Positions 1 to 9,294 of a DNA stretch of 64,000 nt are shown here, one piece after another. Position 1 is the stretch's first letter, and each line of letters begins with the position of its first letter. The stretch is from Cohaesibacter sp. ES.047 (GTDB lineage Bacteria > Pseudomonadota > Alphaproteobacteria > Rhizobiales > Cohaesibacteraceae). The position numbers and the translations under genes were made by a program. The stretch spans positions 62,001-126,000 of the forward strand of contig NZ_LT907844.1 in the NCBI RefSeq assembly GCF_900215505.1. Reading direction: 5' to 3'. The notes below the pieces were generated by a model. It saw only the letters and a list, made by a program, of their open reading frames with translations, did no database searches and had not been told where the DNA came from.

Positions 1-675
1 GTTATCCATACGAGCCTGTGCGGATGCACCATCCCAATACATGATACCGACTTTATCCATACCCATCTGTCCGGACTGAACAACGAGTTTGCCTTCGTCG
101 ATCAGCGGCTGCAGAACGGACATGGCGCCATTGTAGAAGAAGTAGGCGTTGTTATCGTCTGGCGATCCGCCAAAGACTTCTATGTTGAGCGGGCCTTCTG
201 CATTTTCGAAATCAAGGCCTTTGAGCAGAGATTTTGCCTGCAGTACGCCAACCTGGAAGTTGTCGAAGGTTGCATAATAGTCAACGTTACCGGAATCACG
301 GATCAGGCGGTCATAGGCAATGACTTTGATGTCGTTGTCGGCAGCCAGTTCCAGAGCGCTTGAAAGCGCGGTGCCGTCGATCGATGCGATGACCAGAACG
401 TCGGCGCCCTTGAGGATCATGGTCTCGATCTGACGCAACTGTGTTGCAATGTCGTCACCAGCATATTGCAGGTCGGTGTCATAGCCTGCGGCTTCGAACT
501 GCTTGACCATGTTTGCGCCGTCATCAACCCAGCGGGCGAGCGACTTGGTTGGCATTGCGATGCCGACAGTCCCCTTGTCAGCAGCCATTGTATTTGCGGT
601 GGAGAAAGAAAGCCCTACAGCCAAAGCCATAGCACCTACGGTTGCCGCCTTCAGCAGCGCGCGAATTCCCAGCAT
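1..675 (-). CDS. chvE: Sugar ABC transporter periplasmic binding protein, ChvE-like (C-terminus off the window)
   Basis: Periplasmic receptor of a sugar ABC importer. The visible 225 residues start with a signal peptide ([20 protein letters not shown], then a small-residue cleavage zone) followed by [40 protein letters not shown] and [13 protein letters not shown]. These follow the Agrobacterium ChvE multiple-sugar receptor almost word for word as I remember it. The start at 675 is supported by a strong GGGAGG ribosome site 6-7 bases upstream. The gene runs leftward off the window, so the ATPase and permease partners are not visible. In Agrobacterium ChvE also feeds sugar signals to VirA; that role is not implied here. 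Family call is firm, exact sugar unknown. Confidence 0.9.
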   Translation of the reverse strand, partial: MLGIRALLKAATVGAMALAVGLSFSTANTMAADKGTVGIAMPTKSLARWVDDGANMVKQFEAAGYDTDLQYAGDDIATQLRQIETMILKGADVLVIASIDGTALSSALELAADNDIKVIAYDRLIRDSGNVDYYATFDNFQVGVLQAKSLLKGLDFENAEGPLNIEVFGGSPDDNNAYFFYNGAMSVLQPLIDEGKLVVQSGQMGMDKVGIMYWDGASAQARMDN

Positions 676-1061
676 AGATAACCTCCCTTGCCGGTTCGAC
701 GAAAAAGTATGCGTAATGCTCTCAATGGAATGGAAAGGCACCGAATTCAAAAATGCTTATGATGCGGATGGATTGTCATCCAGCGCTCGGTTCCTCCCAG
801 TACCTTTGCTTGTGCAATTTAATTCGGCGATTAAATTTAATCAATGAAAAAAGTGATTTTTGTCGTAACTATAAGTATTTACGCTAATGCTTGCCGGAGT
901 TTCTGTGCATTTCTTGCAAAGTTACCGACTGATTTTTGATTATTTTATTATCTGAAATAATTATCAACAAGCATTCAGGCGCACAAGCCGCCCGCGTCGT
1001 TAGGCCAGATCGGCCCGGACGGACGTTGAGCATTAACGGATTTCACTAGAGAGTGACAGTT
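676..1061. other. Intergenic region between chvE-like gene and thiolase gene
   Basis: 386 bases with no credible gene. The part nearest the chvE-like start is AT-rich and holds the inverted repeat listed at 816-837. The part near 1000-1060 is GC-rich and follows the end of the minus-strand thiolase gene; I see no hairpin plus T-run terminator in it. Confidence 0.6.
816..837. promoter_or_regulatory. Inverted repeat, candidate operator of the chvE-like sugar operon
   Basis: Arms AATTTAAT and ATTAAATT are perfect 8-base complements separated by TCGGCG. The centre lies about 150 bases upstream of the chvE-like start codon at 675. An AT arm with a GC centre is a common operator shape for LacI and ROK repressors of sugar operons; which protein binds is unknown. 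Confidence 0.4.
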
Positions 1062-2240
1062 TCAGCCATAAAACTCGAACAGACCGGCAGCGCCCTGCCC
1101 GCCACCGATGCACATGCTAACCACTCCGAGTTTGGCACCGCGCCGTTTTCCCTCAAGCAGAATATGCCCGGCCATTCGCGCGCCAGACATGCCATAAGGA
1201 TGCCCGATGGAGATGGCCCCGCCATTCACATTCAACTTGTCATTGTCAATTTCCAGCCTGTCACGGCAGAAAAGAAGCTGGGAGGCGAAGGCCTCGTTGA
1301 TTTCCCAAAGGTCGATATCAGCAATGGTCAGCCCGTTCCGCGCCAACAGTTTTGGGATGGCATTGACCGGGCCGATGCCCATTTCCTCAGGCGCACAGCC
1401 TGCGACAGCAAAGCCGCGAAAGATGCCCAGCGGATGAAGACCGCGCCGAACCGCTTCGCCCGCTTCCATGAGCACACAGGCGGAGGCGCCGTCGGAGAGT
1501 TGGCTGGCGTTGCCTGCAGTGATGCATTTGTCCTCGCCCAGAACCGGTTTGAGAGCGGATAGACCCTCAAGGGTCGTCGTGGGGCGGTTGCATTCATCCC
1601 TTTCCAACGTAACCGTCTCTTCGCTGACCTCTCCGGTCGCCTTGTCGGTGATACGTTTGGTCGCGGTCAGAGGGACGATCTCATCGTCAAACCTGCCCGC
1701 GTCTTGGGCCGCAGCCGTGCGCTGTTGGCTCTGAAGGGCATAAGCATCCTGCGCCTCTCTCGTGACGCCATAACGCTCGGCGACGATTTCGGCCGTCTCG
1801 ATCATCGGAAGATAGTAATTATCCGGCACGTTCGGATCGCGATAGCGGTAGTCATTCCACTGGTTGTTCTGAACCAGCGAGATGGAATCAAGCCCGCCCG
1901 CGACGGCCACATCGACCCCGTCGGAGACAATCATGTTGGCTGCGATTGCGATGGCATTGAGGCCAGAAGCACACTGACGGTCGATGGTCGCCCCGGCAAC
2001 GCTGTTTGGCAAGCCTGACGCCATGACGATGTGGCGCGCGACGTTGATGCCGGTGCTGCCTTGCGTGAGGGCCGAGCCAAAGACCAGATCCTCAATGGCG
2101 TCTCCTTCGAGACCTGTTCGTTCAACAGCGGCCTTGACCGCATGGGCTGCTAGACTTGGTCCCTCAAGATTGTTGAAGGCGCCCCGATAGGCCTTGCCGA
2201 TTGGCGTTCGGGCGGTCGAGACAATGACGGCTTGGCGCAT
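1062..2240 (-). CDS. Acetyl-CoA acyltransferase (thiolase)
   Basis: Cytosolic thiolase that cleaves a 3-oxoacyl-CoA with CoA to give acetyl-CoA and a shortened acyl-CoA, or runs in reverse. Start MRQAVIVSTARTPIG at 2240 follows a GGAG ribosome site; an earlier in-frame start only adds junk. The nucleophile cysteine sits in RQCASGLNAIAIAANM, the histidine in GGAISIGHPYGMSGARM, and the second cysteine in MCIGGGQGAAG near the C-terminus. At 392 residues it has normal thiolase length. It is the last gene of the 10080-1062 operon, downstream of the CoA-transferase genes, which suggests that it cleaves the 3-oxoacyl-CoA they make. Which chain length it prefers cannot be read from the sequence. Confidence 0.93.
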   Translation of the reverse strand: MRQAVIVSTARTPIGKAYRGAFNNLEGPSLAAHAVKAAVERTGLEGDAIEDLVFGSALTQGSTGINVARHIVMASGLPNSVAGATIDRQCASGLNAIAIAANMIVSDGVDVAVAGGLDSISLVQNNQWNDYRYRDPNVPDNYYLPMIETAEIVAERYGVTREAQDAYALQSQQRTAAAQDAGRFDDEIVPLTATKRITDKATGEVSEETVTLERDECNRPTTTLEGLSALKPVLGEDKCITAGNASQLSDGASACVLMEAGEAVRRGLHPLGIFRGFAVAGCAPEEMGIGPVNAIPKLLARNGLTIADIDLWEINEAFASQLLFCRDRLEIDNDKLNVNGGAISIGHPYGMSGARMAGHILLEGKRRGAKLGVVSMCIGGGQGAAGLFEFYG

Positions 2241-2266
2241 ATTATTCTCCATCAGACGATTTGAGG

Positions 2267-3559
2267 CTACAGCTTTTCGGTGCCGCACCAGCGGGCGATA
2301 AACAGCGCCGTGGCTTTGGTGATCCGGTTGATGCTGTCAATCGAAACATGCTCGTTAAAGCCGTGGATCGCCTCGGCCTTGGGGCCATAGACGAGAGCGG
2401 GCGTGTCGGCATAAAGACCAAAGAAGCGGGCATCCGTGGTGGCAGTGATCGCCACCTTGTCCAGCGCTTCGCCGGTTACCGTTTGGTGGGCATCCTCAAG
2501 GGCTGAGATGCTGCTCCGGGCACCTTCACTCTTGTCCTGAGAAAGAGCATAACCTTCGGCGAGGAACCCGTGATAGACGACTGATGGCTTGTTTTGCTTG
2601 AGGAAGGCATTGCTGCTCGCGGCCTCGAGTAGCACCGCTTCGATCTCCTCGCGCATCGCGTCGATGTTCTGGCCGGGAAAGACGCCCATACGAACATCAA
2701 AGACACACCAAGCGGGCACGGAGCTGGTCCAGTCGCCGCCGGTGATCTTGCCAACATTGAGATTGAGCGGGTGGTGGACATGGGCAAAGTCGGGATGCCG
2801 CAACTCGGGGCCGTTCCATTTGTCCTCAAGCTTGTGCAGGGCGTTGATGAGCGGAATGGCGGCCTCGATGGCATTGGCCCCGTCACCCGCATAAGCCACA
2901 TGGGTCGGCAGGCCTTTCAAGTGGACCTGAAACCAGATCACGCCGACCTGAGCGGTGACAAGGGTTTCGCTGAAAGGTTCGGGAATGAGAGCCGCGTCAG
3001 CCTTGTAGCCGCGCTGAAGGCAGGCGAGCGCACCGTTGCCTGTGCATTCTTCCTCGACGACGGACTGGAAAAAGACATCAGCGGCTGGCGCAAGACCGCA
3101 GGCACGCAGAGCATCAAGAGCGAAGAGGTTGCTGGCAAGACCGGCCTTCATGTCACCGGCACCGCGTCCGTAGAGCGCATCGCCATCAATGTGGGGGGCG
3201 AAGGGTGGCTGGTCCCACATATCAAGCGGGCCTTCGGGCACAACATCGATATGGCCATTGAGAATGAGGGAGCGCCCGGACCGCTTGCCGCTCCTGTAGG
3301 AGCCGACCACATTGACCGCATCGTCATAGGGGCCGATCACGGAGGAGAAGCCGGGCAGATGGCGAATATCTTCGACATCAATCTGCCAACGATCGACCGC
3401 CAAATGGCGCTCTTTCAATTGGCCTGCCATGAAATCCTGCGCCGATTGCTCGTTGCCGCGGGTTGAGGGATGGCTGACCAGTTCCTTCAGAAACTCCAGC
3501 TGCTCATCAAAGCGTTCGTCGACGGCGGACAAAAGGGCCGTTTCCAGTTCCCGATCCAT
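2267..3559 (-). CDS. M20-family deacylase/amidase (ArgE/DapE-like)
   Basis: Di-zinc amidohydrolase of the ArgE/DapE group that removes acyl groups from amino-acid amines. Metal and catalytic motifs are visible: LILNGHIDVVPEG (first metal His and Asp), YGRGAGDMKAG, SVVEEECTGNG (catalytic Glu pair) and a late IHGFNEHVS histidine motif. Chosen start MDRELETALL at 3559; a longer form from 3598 is possible. It ends 26 bases before the thiolase start in the same operon. Together with the creatininase-family protein upstream, it points to a substrate carrying an amide or N-acyl bond. The actual substrate is unknown. Confidence 0.88.
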   Translation of the reverse strand: MDRELETALLSAVDERFDEQLEFLKELVSHPSTRGNEQSAQDFMAGQLKERHLAVDRWQIDVEDIRHLPGFSSVIGPYDDAVNVVGSYRSGKRSGRSLILNGHIDVVPEGPLDMWDQPPFAPHIDGDALYGRGAGDMKAGLASNLFALDALRACGLAPAADVFFQSVVEEECTGNGALACLQRGYKADAALIPEPFSETLVTAQVGVIWFQVHLKGLPTHVAYAGDGANAIEAAIPLINALHKLEDKWNGPELRHPDFAHVHHPLNLNVGKITGGDWTSSVPAWCVFDVRMGVFPGQNIDAMREEIEAVLLEAASSNAFLKQNKPSVVYHGFLAEGYALSQDKSEGARSSISALEDAHQTVTGEALDKVAITATTDARFFGLYADTPALVYGPKAEAIHGFNEHVSIDSINRITKATALFIARWCGTEKL

Positions 3560-3619
3560 GGGTCTTGTCTTTCCTGGTTCAACCGGCACCGTGATCACTT
3601 TGGTGCCGAGATGTCGGTG

Positions 3620-4279
3620 TCAGAACGTGGGGATCTCTTCATCCGGCACAGCCAGAGGCGCGCCGGTTGCCGCCACGACTTCGGAGAGGGTCACCCCTTC
3701 CGCCAGTTCCCTCAGACAGAAGCCTTGCCAGGTCACGTCCACCACCGCCATATCGGTGAAGATCCGCGACACGCACGCTCGCGCGGTCAACGGCAGGGTG
3801 CAGGCTTCTAGCAGCTTGGGATTGCCCTTGCGGTCTGTGTGGGTGGTCAGGACCACCACGCGCCGGGCCTTCTGCGCCAGTTCGATCCCCCCGCCAACGC
3901 CGGGCGAGAATTTGCCGGGAATCTTCCAGTTCGCCAGATCGCCATTGGCTGCGATTTCGAAAGCGCCCAGCATGGTCAGATCGAGACGTCCCGAGCGGAC
4001 AATGGCAAAAGACATCGCGCTGTCGATGAAGGCGCCGCCGGGCAGGGCCGAAATGTATGCGCCGCCAGCATCGATGAGATCCTTGTCGGCGTCATCCAGC
4101 CCAAGCTCGGGGCCAACACCGACGAGACCGTTCTCCGTGTGCAGGCCGACCTCGAGATCCGGCTTGAGATAATTGACCACGCGTGTGGGGAGGCCGATGC
4201 CGAGATTGACCAGCATGCCAGACTCGATTTCGCGAGCGGCACGGGCGACCATTCTGGTTTTAGCGTCGGACAATGGCAT
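3620..4279 (-). CDS. 3-oxoacid CoA-transferase, subunit B
   Basis: Small subunit of a two-subunit class I CoA-transferase of the AtoA/ScoB/PcaJ type. It moves CoA from a donor such as succinyl-CoA to a 3-oxo acid. The start MPLSDAKTRMVAR at 4279 lies inside the end of subunit A (20-base overlap); the upstream in-frame extension is read-through in another gene. LVNLGIGLPTRVVNYL and HTENGLVGVGP hold the active-site Glu region (the E of TENGL), and PGVGGGIELA is the usual glycine-rich motif. The 219-residue length is normal. The upstream aminotransferase could supply the oxo acid and the downstream thiolase could cleave the product. Confidence 0.92.
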   Translation of the reverse strand: MPLSDAKTRMVARAAREIESGMLVNLGIGLPTRVVNYLKPDLEVGLHTENGLVGVGPELGLDDADKDLIDAGGAYISALPGGAFIDSAMSFAIVRSGRLDLTMLGAFEIAANGDLANWKIPGKFSPGVGGGIELAQKARRVVVLTTHTDRKGNPKLLEACTLPLTARACVSRIFTDMAVVDVTWQGFCLRELAEGVTLSEVVAATGAPLAVPDEEIPTF

Positions 4280-4952
4280 ATTCCTCGTGCAACTGATCGA
4301 TGGGCACCACATGATCCACAAAGGGACTAGGGACATGAATGACATCCGGCTCCAACCCGCCAACCGGCAATAGATTGACGCTCTCGGCAATCACGCAGTC
4401 GCTGGCCATGGCCATCAGCGGATTGAAATTTCGTGCGGTCTTGGCAAAGCAGAGATTGCCGACAAGATCGGCGCTTTCGGCATGGACGAGAGAGACATCG
4501 GCGCGCAGAGAGGGCTCGAACAGATAAGGCACGCCTTCGATTTCGACCTGCTTCTTGCCCGCGCCCAACTCAGTTCCGATGGCGATGTCGGTCAGGAACC
4601 CGGCAAGGCCCGATCCGCCGCTGCGGATGCGTTCAGCCAGAATCCCTTGCGCGCAGAATTCCACCTCAAGGCGGCCTTCGTTCATCATGGCAATGGCATT
4701 GGCATTGAGCCCCAGATGGGTAACGATCAGCTTGTCCACCTGCCCGGCAGCCAGAAGATGATCGATGCCCATGCCCTTTTCGTTGGCGTCGTTCTTGACC
4801 AGCGTCAGATGTCGGGGGCCTTGACGGACCAGCTCCGCAATCAGATTGAACGGCGTCCCCGGCACACCGAAGCCGCCAACCATAACCGTTGCCCCGTCAC
4901 GCACATTGGCGATGGCCTCCTCGATGGTGGTGGATTTGGCAGGCAATCTCAT
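4260..4952 (-). CDS. 3-oxoacid CoA-transferase, subunit A
   Basis: Large-subunit partner (AtoD/ScoA/PcaI type) of the CoA-transferase. Motifs: VMVGGFGVPGTPFNLIAEL near the N-terminus (CoA-transferase signature 1), EFCAQGILAERIRSGGSGLAGFLT, and FAKTARNFNPLMAMAS, all in the positions usual for a 230-residue subunit. The start codon overlaps the stop of the aminotransferase gene by four bases (ATGA), so translation is likely coupled. Acetoacetate, 3-oxoadipate and other 3-oxo acids are all possible acceptors. The neighbouring aminotransferase favours an oxo acid derived from an amino acid. Confidence 0.92.
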   Translation of the reverse strand: MRLPAKSTTIEEAIANVRDGATVMVGGFGVPGTPFNLIAELVRQGPRHLTLVKNDANEKGMGIDHLLAAGQVDKLIVTHLGLNANAIAMMNEGRLEVEFCAQGILAERIRSGGSGLAGFLTDIAIGTELGAGKKQVEIEGVPYLFEPSLRADVSLVHAESADLVGNLCFAKTARNFNPLMAMASDCVIAESVNLLPVGGLEPDVIHVPSPFVDHVVPIDQLHEEYAIVRR

Positions 4953-6295
4953 GAGGCATTCACCGGCAGGGCATGTTTGGCTGCAAAGGCATCAAGACTG
5001 TCAATGAGGATGGTCATGATGTCATCGATCTGCTCTTTGGTGACGATCAACGGCGGGCAGACAAGGAAATGATCACCCTTGATGCCGCCGCGGGTGCGGC
5101 GCGAATAGATGATCAGGCCCCGCTGATAGGCCATTTCAACGAGATCAAGATAGGCATTGAGTTCGGCAGGCAGAGGCTCCATGGTTTCCCGGTCGCTGAC
5201 CAGCTCAAACGCCAGCAAAAGCCCCTTGCCGCGCACATCCCCGATGAAGGGATAACGGTCCATGAGGGCCTCAAGGCGGGCTTTCAGCACCTCGCCCATT
5301 GTGGCGCAATTATCAATGAGGCCGAGACGTTCCATTTCATCCAGCACGGCGACACCGGCAGCGCAGGCAAGCGGATTGCCTGCATAGGTATAGCCATGCA
5401 GGAACCCTCCGGCATCGAGCAGAGCCTCGACCATGGATTGCCGAGCAACCACCGCGCCAAGCGGTGCATAGCCTGCGGCAAAGCCCTTGGACATGGCGAC
5501 CAGATCCGGGATGATGCCCCAATGGTCAGCAGCGAGGAAAGCACCGGTACGGCCAACCCCAGTCATGACTTCATCATAGATCAGCAGGATGCCGAATTCG
5601 TCGCAAATCTCGCGGATGCGGGCGTAATAGCTGTCCGGTGCGACGAGCGCTCCGGTGGACGCCCCGCCGATCGGTTCCATCACGAAGGCAAGGACGGTTT
5701 CAGGGCCTTGGGCGATGATCTCGTCGCGCAGCAGTTCGGCATATTTGAGGCCGCGTTGCTCGTCAGAAAGGTTATCGCGATCAAGATAGCAGACGGGGGC
5801 GGCGATCTTTGGCATGTCGCGCATCATCGGGTCGAACGGTCTGGCGAGCGGGTCATAGCCCGTGAGGGCAAGCGCACCAAGGGTGCTGCCGTGGTAGGAG
5901 GGAAAGCGCGAAATCACCTTCCAGCGACCTGCCTCACCTTGGGTGATGGCATATTGGCGCGCCAGCTTGATGGCGCTTTCCACGGCCTCAGACCCGCCAG
6001 AGACAAAGAAGACGCGGTCCAGATCGCCGGGCATCAGACCGGCCACCTTGGTGGCCAGAGCCTCGGACGGTTCGGTGCGGAAATGCAACCGATAGCCGAA
6101 GGTCGACTTGTCCATCTGGGCCTTCATGGCCGCCAGCACATTGGGATTCGAATGGCCGATGTTGGAGACCATGGCGCCGGACGAGCCATCAATATAGCGC
6201 TTACCCGATTGATCGAACATATAGATGCCTTCGGCGTAATCCAGAAAGGGTCTAGGCTGTCTGGATTGGTAGAAGAGATGAGATTTTTCTTCCAT
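4949..6295 (-). CDS. Class III PLP aminotransferase (omega/beta-amino acid type)
   Basis: PLP enzyme of aminotransferase class III that deaminates an omega- or beta-amino acid to an aldehyde or oxo acid. Seen: GSSGAMVSNIGHSNP near the N-terminus, FFVSGGSEAVESAIKLA (phosphate binding), SYHGSTLGALALTG, IYDEVMTGVGRTG (the Asp that pairs with the PLP pyridine) and MSKGFAAGYAPLGA (Schiff-base lysine). At 448 residues it is full length. It shares TAATG with the upstream ABC ATPase gene and ATGA with the CoA-transferase A gene, placing it at the centre of the operon. The substrate is unassigned. Confidence 0.92.
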   Translation of the reverse strand: MEEKSHLFYQSRQPRPFLDYAEGIYMFDQSGKRYIDGSSGAMVSNIGHSNPNVLAAMKAQMDKSTFGYRLHFRTEPSEALATKVAGLMPGDLDRVFFVSGGSEAVESAIKLARQYAITQGEAGRWKVISRFPSYHGSTLGALALTGYDPLARPFDPMMRDMPKIAAPVCYLDRDNLSDEQRGLKYAELLRDEIIAQGPETVLAFVMEPIGGASTGALVAPDSYYARIREICDEFGILLIYDEVMTGVGRTGAFLAADHWGIIPDLVAMSKGFAAGYAPLGAVVARQSMVEALLDAGGFLHGYTYAGNPLACAAGVAVLDEMERLGLIDNCATMGEVLKARLEALMDRYPFIGDVRGKGLLLAFELVSDRETMEPLPAELNAYLDLVEMAYQRGLIIYSRRTRGGIKGDHFLVCPPLIVTKEQIDDIMTILIDSLDAFAAKHALPVNAS

Positions 6296-7065
6296 TAATT
6301 CGCGCTTTCCAAATGCTTGCGGAGGAAATCCTTGGTGCGATCCATTTTCGGGTTGCGGAAAATGACCTCGGGTGGGCCTTCCTCAACAACAACGCCCTGA
6401 TCCATGAACAACACCCGATCGCAAACCGTTTCCGCAAAGCCCATTTCATGGGTGACGATGATCATGGTCATCTGCTCTTCGGCGAGCATTTTCATGACCT
6501 GGTTGACCTCTTCCACCAGTTCGGGATCAAGCGCCGAGGTTGCCTCGTCAAACAGCATCAGCTTGGGCTTCATGGCCAGTGCCCGGGCAATGGCGACGCG
6601 TTGCTTCTGACCGCCAGAAAGCTGAGAGGGGTGATAGTCCACCCGGTCCAGCAAGCCCACATGCTCAAGCTGCTGTTCGGCCAGCTCGCTCGCTTCCTTG
6701 TCGGACATGCCCTTCAAAAGCTTGGGCGCAAGGGTGATGTTCTCGCGCACCGTGAGATGGGGGAAGAGGTTGAAGTGTTGGAACACCATGCCGATATGCT
6801 GGCGCATCTGGTTGATATGTTTTTCATACTGGGCATGGGGCAGAAGCTTGTTGACCTGCACCCCATCAAGCCAGATTTCGCCCGACGTGAGGGAATCAAG
6901 ATCATTGATGGCTCTGAGCAAGGTCGACTTGCCTGACCCGGATGGGCCAATGATGGCAACGATCTGCTGGCGATCCACCTTCAGGCTGATGTCCTTGAGC
7001 ACTTCCAGATCGCCATAGCATTTCTGGGCGTGACGGATATCGACAAAGGGTCGTTTGCTGTTCAT
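6295..7065 (-). CDS. Polar amino acid ABC transporter ATPase
   Basis: Nucleotide-binding subunit of a GlnQ/HisP-type importer on the inner face of the membrane. Walker A is [15 protein letters not shown], the signature motif is [15 protein letters not shown], Walker B is [16 protein letters not shown], and the switch histidine is in [10 protein letters not shown]. The 256-residue length is normal. It is followed directly by the aminotransferase and preceded by the two permease genes of the same operon. Substrate class (amino acid or related amine) is inferred from the family. Confidence 0.95.
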   Translation of the reverse strand: MNSKRPFVDIRHAQKCYGDLEVLKDISLKVDRQQIVAIIGPSGSGKSTLLRAINDLDSLTSGEIWLDGVQVNKLLPHAQYEKHINQMRQHIGMVFQHFNLFPHLTVRENITLAPKLLKGMSDKEASELAEQQLEHVGLLDRVDYHPSQLSGGQKQRVAIARALAMKPKLMLFDEATSALDPELVEEVNQVMKMLAEEQMTMIIVTHEMGFAETVCDRVLFMDQGVVVEEGPPEVIFRNPKMDRTKDFLRKHLESAN

Positions 7066-7086
7066 AACTAGATCCTTCCGGCACGG

Positions 7087-7743
7087 CTAGCGTGAGGCTT
7101 GAACGCGGCGCTCGAGACGGCGCAGCACCGCTTCCATGCCCAGGTTGACGACGTAGTAGCAGACAGCGGCTAAGGCATAGAATTCGAATGGGCGGTATGT
7201 GCGCCCGATGGCAAGTTGTGCGGACAGGGTCAACTCTGTCACCCCGATCACCGACACAAGGGCGGAATCCTTGAGAAGAGCGATCATGTTGTTGCCGATT
7301 GGCGGGATCACGTCTCTCACCGCTTGCGGGATCACGACATAGCGCAGGGCATGGGTGCGGCTGAGCCCAAGGGTTCGGGCCGCTTCCATTTGCCCTTTGT
7401 CGACCGCGATGATTGCGGTCTGGATTAGCTCGGAATTATAGACCGCAAAATGCAGCCCTAGTCCGAGGGACCCAGCCACGAAGGCGGGCAGATCAATGCC
7501 GATCTGGATGAGGCCGAAATAGATGAGAAACAGCTGCAAGAGAAGCGGTGTTCCCATGAAGAGCCATTCGAAGGCTTTCATCGGCCAACTGATCACACGC
7601 GGCGCATAAAGCGCGATAACGGCAAAGAAGATACCAACGAAAAAGCTGATGAGCGCTGCGGTTGCCGTGATGGCAATGGTCCAGACGACGCCCATCAGGA
7701 TGACATCCATGAATGCAGGCACGACTGTAAAATCAAGTCCCAT
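7087..7743 (-). CDS. Polar amino acid ABC transporter permease (HisM/HisQ type)
   Basis: Inner-membrane subunit with about five hydrophobic helices. The N-terminal TM plus GTPLLLQLFLIYFG segment and the EAA loop (QMEAARTLGLSRTHALRYVV) are those of the HisM/GlnP family, where the EAA loop docks onto the ATPase. The 218-residue length is standard. Next to the second permease (gap 27 bases) and the ATPase (gap 21 bases), it makes the usual heterodimeric channel. Confidence 0.94.
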   Translation of the reverse strand: MGLDFTVVPAFMDVILMGVVWTIAITATAALISFFVGIFFAVIALYAPRVISWPMKAFEWLFMGTPLLLQLFLIYFGLIQIGIDLPAFVAGSLGLGLHFAVYNSELIQTAIIAVDKGQMEAARTLGLSRTHALRYVVIPQAVRDVIPPIGNNMIALLKDSALVSVIGVTELTLSAQLAIGRTYRPFEFYALAAVCYYVVNLGMEAVLRRLERRVQASR

Positions 7744-7770
7744 AGCGGCCTCCGATCAAGCAGAAACAGG

Positions 7771-8418
7771 TCATTGGATCTGCACCTTTCTGTCAAGCCA
7801 GCTGATGCCGCGCCCGGTTGCATAGATGATGATCATGTAGAGCGCGCCCGCGAGCATGAACATCTCGAACGGCTTGTAGGTCGAGCCGATGAAGCGTTGC
7901 GCGGTGTAGGTCAGCTCGATCACGGAGATCGCAGCGACGAGGGCCGTGCCCTTGATGAGGGCGTTGATATTGACCCCGAGCGGCCTGACCATCAGGCGGA
8001 AAGCCTGCGGCAGCACCACATAGCGCGTCGTCTGCCAACGGCTCAGCCCCAACGTTCGGGCCGCTTCTGCCTGTCCCCCATGCACAGAGACAATGGCGCC
8101 GCGAATGGTCTCGGTCATGTAGGCCCCGATATTCACCCCAAGGCCGATCACGCCAGCTTCGAAGGCATCCAGTTGGATGCCGATCTGTGGGCCACCGAAA
8201 TAGAGCAAAAAGAGCTGAATCAGCGCCGGTGTACCGCGAAAAAGGCTGACATAGGCCGTGCCAATGAAGCGAACAGCCGCAAGGCGAGACAATCTTGCAG
8301 CAGCCCCAAGCGTTCCGCAGACCAATCCCAGAATGGCCGTCAGAACCGACAATTCGATTGTGACCAGAGCAGCCTCTAGAAAGTGGGGATAGACTTTGAG
8401 GATCAGATCCAAATCCAT
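7771..8418 (-). CDS. Polar amino acid ABC transporter permease (HisM/HisQ type)
   Basis: Second membrane subunit of the same importer. It has an N-terminal helix pair, the FRGTPALIQLFLLYFGGPQIG signature region and the EAA loop QAEAARTLGLSRWQTTRYVV. The 215-residue length is normal. It lies 12 bases downstream of the creatininase-family gene, which is unusually placed between the binding protein and the permeases. Confidence 0.94.
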   Translation of the reverse strand: MDLDLILKVYPHFLEAALVTIELSVLTAILGLVCGTLGAAARLSRLAAVRFIGTAYVSLFRGTPALIQLFLLYFGGPQIGIQLDAFEAGVIGLGVNIGAYMTETIRGAIVSVHGGQAEAARTLGLSRWQTTRYVVLPQAFRLMVRPLGVNINALIKGTALVAAISVIELTYTAQRFIGSTYKPFEMFMLAGALYMIIIYATGRGISWLDRKVQIQ

Positions 8419-8430
8419 CAGTCGAACTCC

Positions 8431-9222
8431 TCAGTGATGATCTTTACGGTCCAGAAGCGGCAGCTTCCGGATTTCCGTGACAAGATCGGCTGTTTCCTTG
8501 ATGGCAGCCTCGAGAAAGGCCTTGCCATTTTCCTTGGTCGCCACCACGGGATCGCCCATGGTGCCGTCTTCGGAAACACAAGACCACCAGCGCATCAGCA
8601 TGGCCTTGCCACCACCACGCGCCAGATCGAGGTTGAAGAAACGGCTGTCCGGATCATGCAGATTTTGGCAAATAGCCTTGTCCAGATGCACCAGATCAGG
8701 GTGAAGATATTTGTAGATGGCCGCTTCAAATTCGCCGGCATGGGCAATGCCACCCGTCTCAGATGCCCGGATTTCATTGATCCGGTCCGAGCACAAATTC
8801 CAGTAGGACGCGGACACACAGATGATGCCCGTCTCGATCACCGTCTTTCGCGCTGACAGATCGAGAATGGGGTGGTTTGATCCGTGCGAATTGAGCAACA
8901 GAATGCGCCGGAAGCCATGATGAGCCAGCGACTTTGTCACGTCGGTCACAAAGGCAATCAGGGTCTCTGGTTGGATCCAGATGACGCCGGGAAAGTCCTT
9001 GTGATGCTCATTGAAGCCGTAGGCTATCGGCGGCATGACGAGAACCTGATCGGGAATGGCCTCTGCCACACCGTTTGCCACAGCCATGCCGAGCACCGTA
9101 TCGGTATCCAGCGGCATATGCGGGCCATGGTCTTCGGTTGCCGAGACATTGAGGATGACGACCCGGTCCTTGTCGGTATCGCGCACCTCTTGCCAGCTCA
9201 GCTTGCCATAATCTGTCTGCAT
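8431..9222 (-). CDS. Creatininase-family amidohydrolase
   Basis: Metal-dependent hydrolase of the creatinine amidohydrolase family, which opens cyclic or linear amides. Metal-binding motifs are clear: EDHGPHMPLDTD (residues about 30-41), LNSHGSNHP and HAGEFEAAIY, matching the E-x-H-P/D, NGHGGN and HAGE motifs of the family. The 263-residue length fits. It sits between the binding protein and the permeases of the importer, so the imported compound or a close product is probably its substrate. True creatinine use is not supported, because no creatinase or sarcosine oxidase is nearby. Confidence 0.88.
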   Translation of the reverse strand: MQTDYGKLSWQEVRDTDKDRVVILNVSATEDHGPHMPLDTDTVLGMAVANGVAEAIPDQVLVMPPIAYGFNEHHKDFPGVIWIQPETLIAFVTDVTKSLAHHGFRRILLLNSHGSNHPILDLSARKTVIETGIICVSASYWNLCSDRINEIRASETGGIAHAGEFEAAIYKYLHPDLVHLDKAICQNLHDPDSRFFNLDLARGGGKAMLMRWWSCVSEDGTMGDPVVATKENGKAFLEAAIKETADLVTEIRKLPLLDRKDHH

Positions 9223-9294
9223 GGAGATGACTTTCGCGCAAATGGCCCGCCGCCGTGCGGCGGACCAGATGAAAAGCGGGATGGTGCGGTAAGC

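Noticed and set aside
4973-6298. 441-codon open frame on the plus strand opposite the class III aminotransferase gene
   Set aside because: It is a mirror of a gene with clear PLP motifs; its own product has no recognisable fold and no ribosome site.
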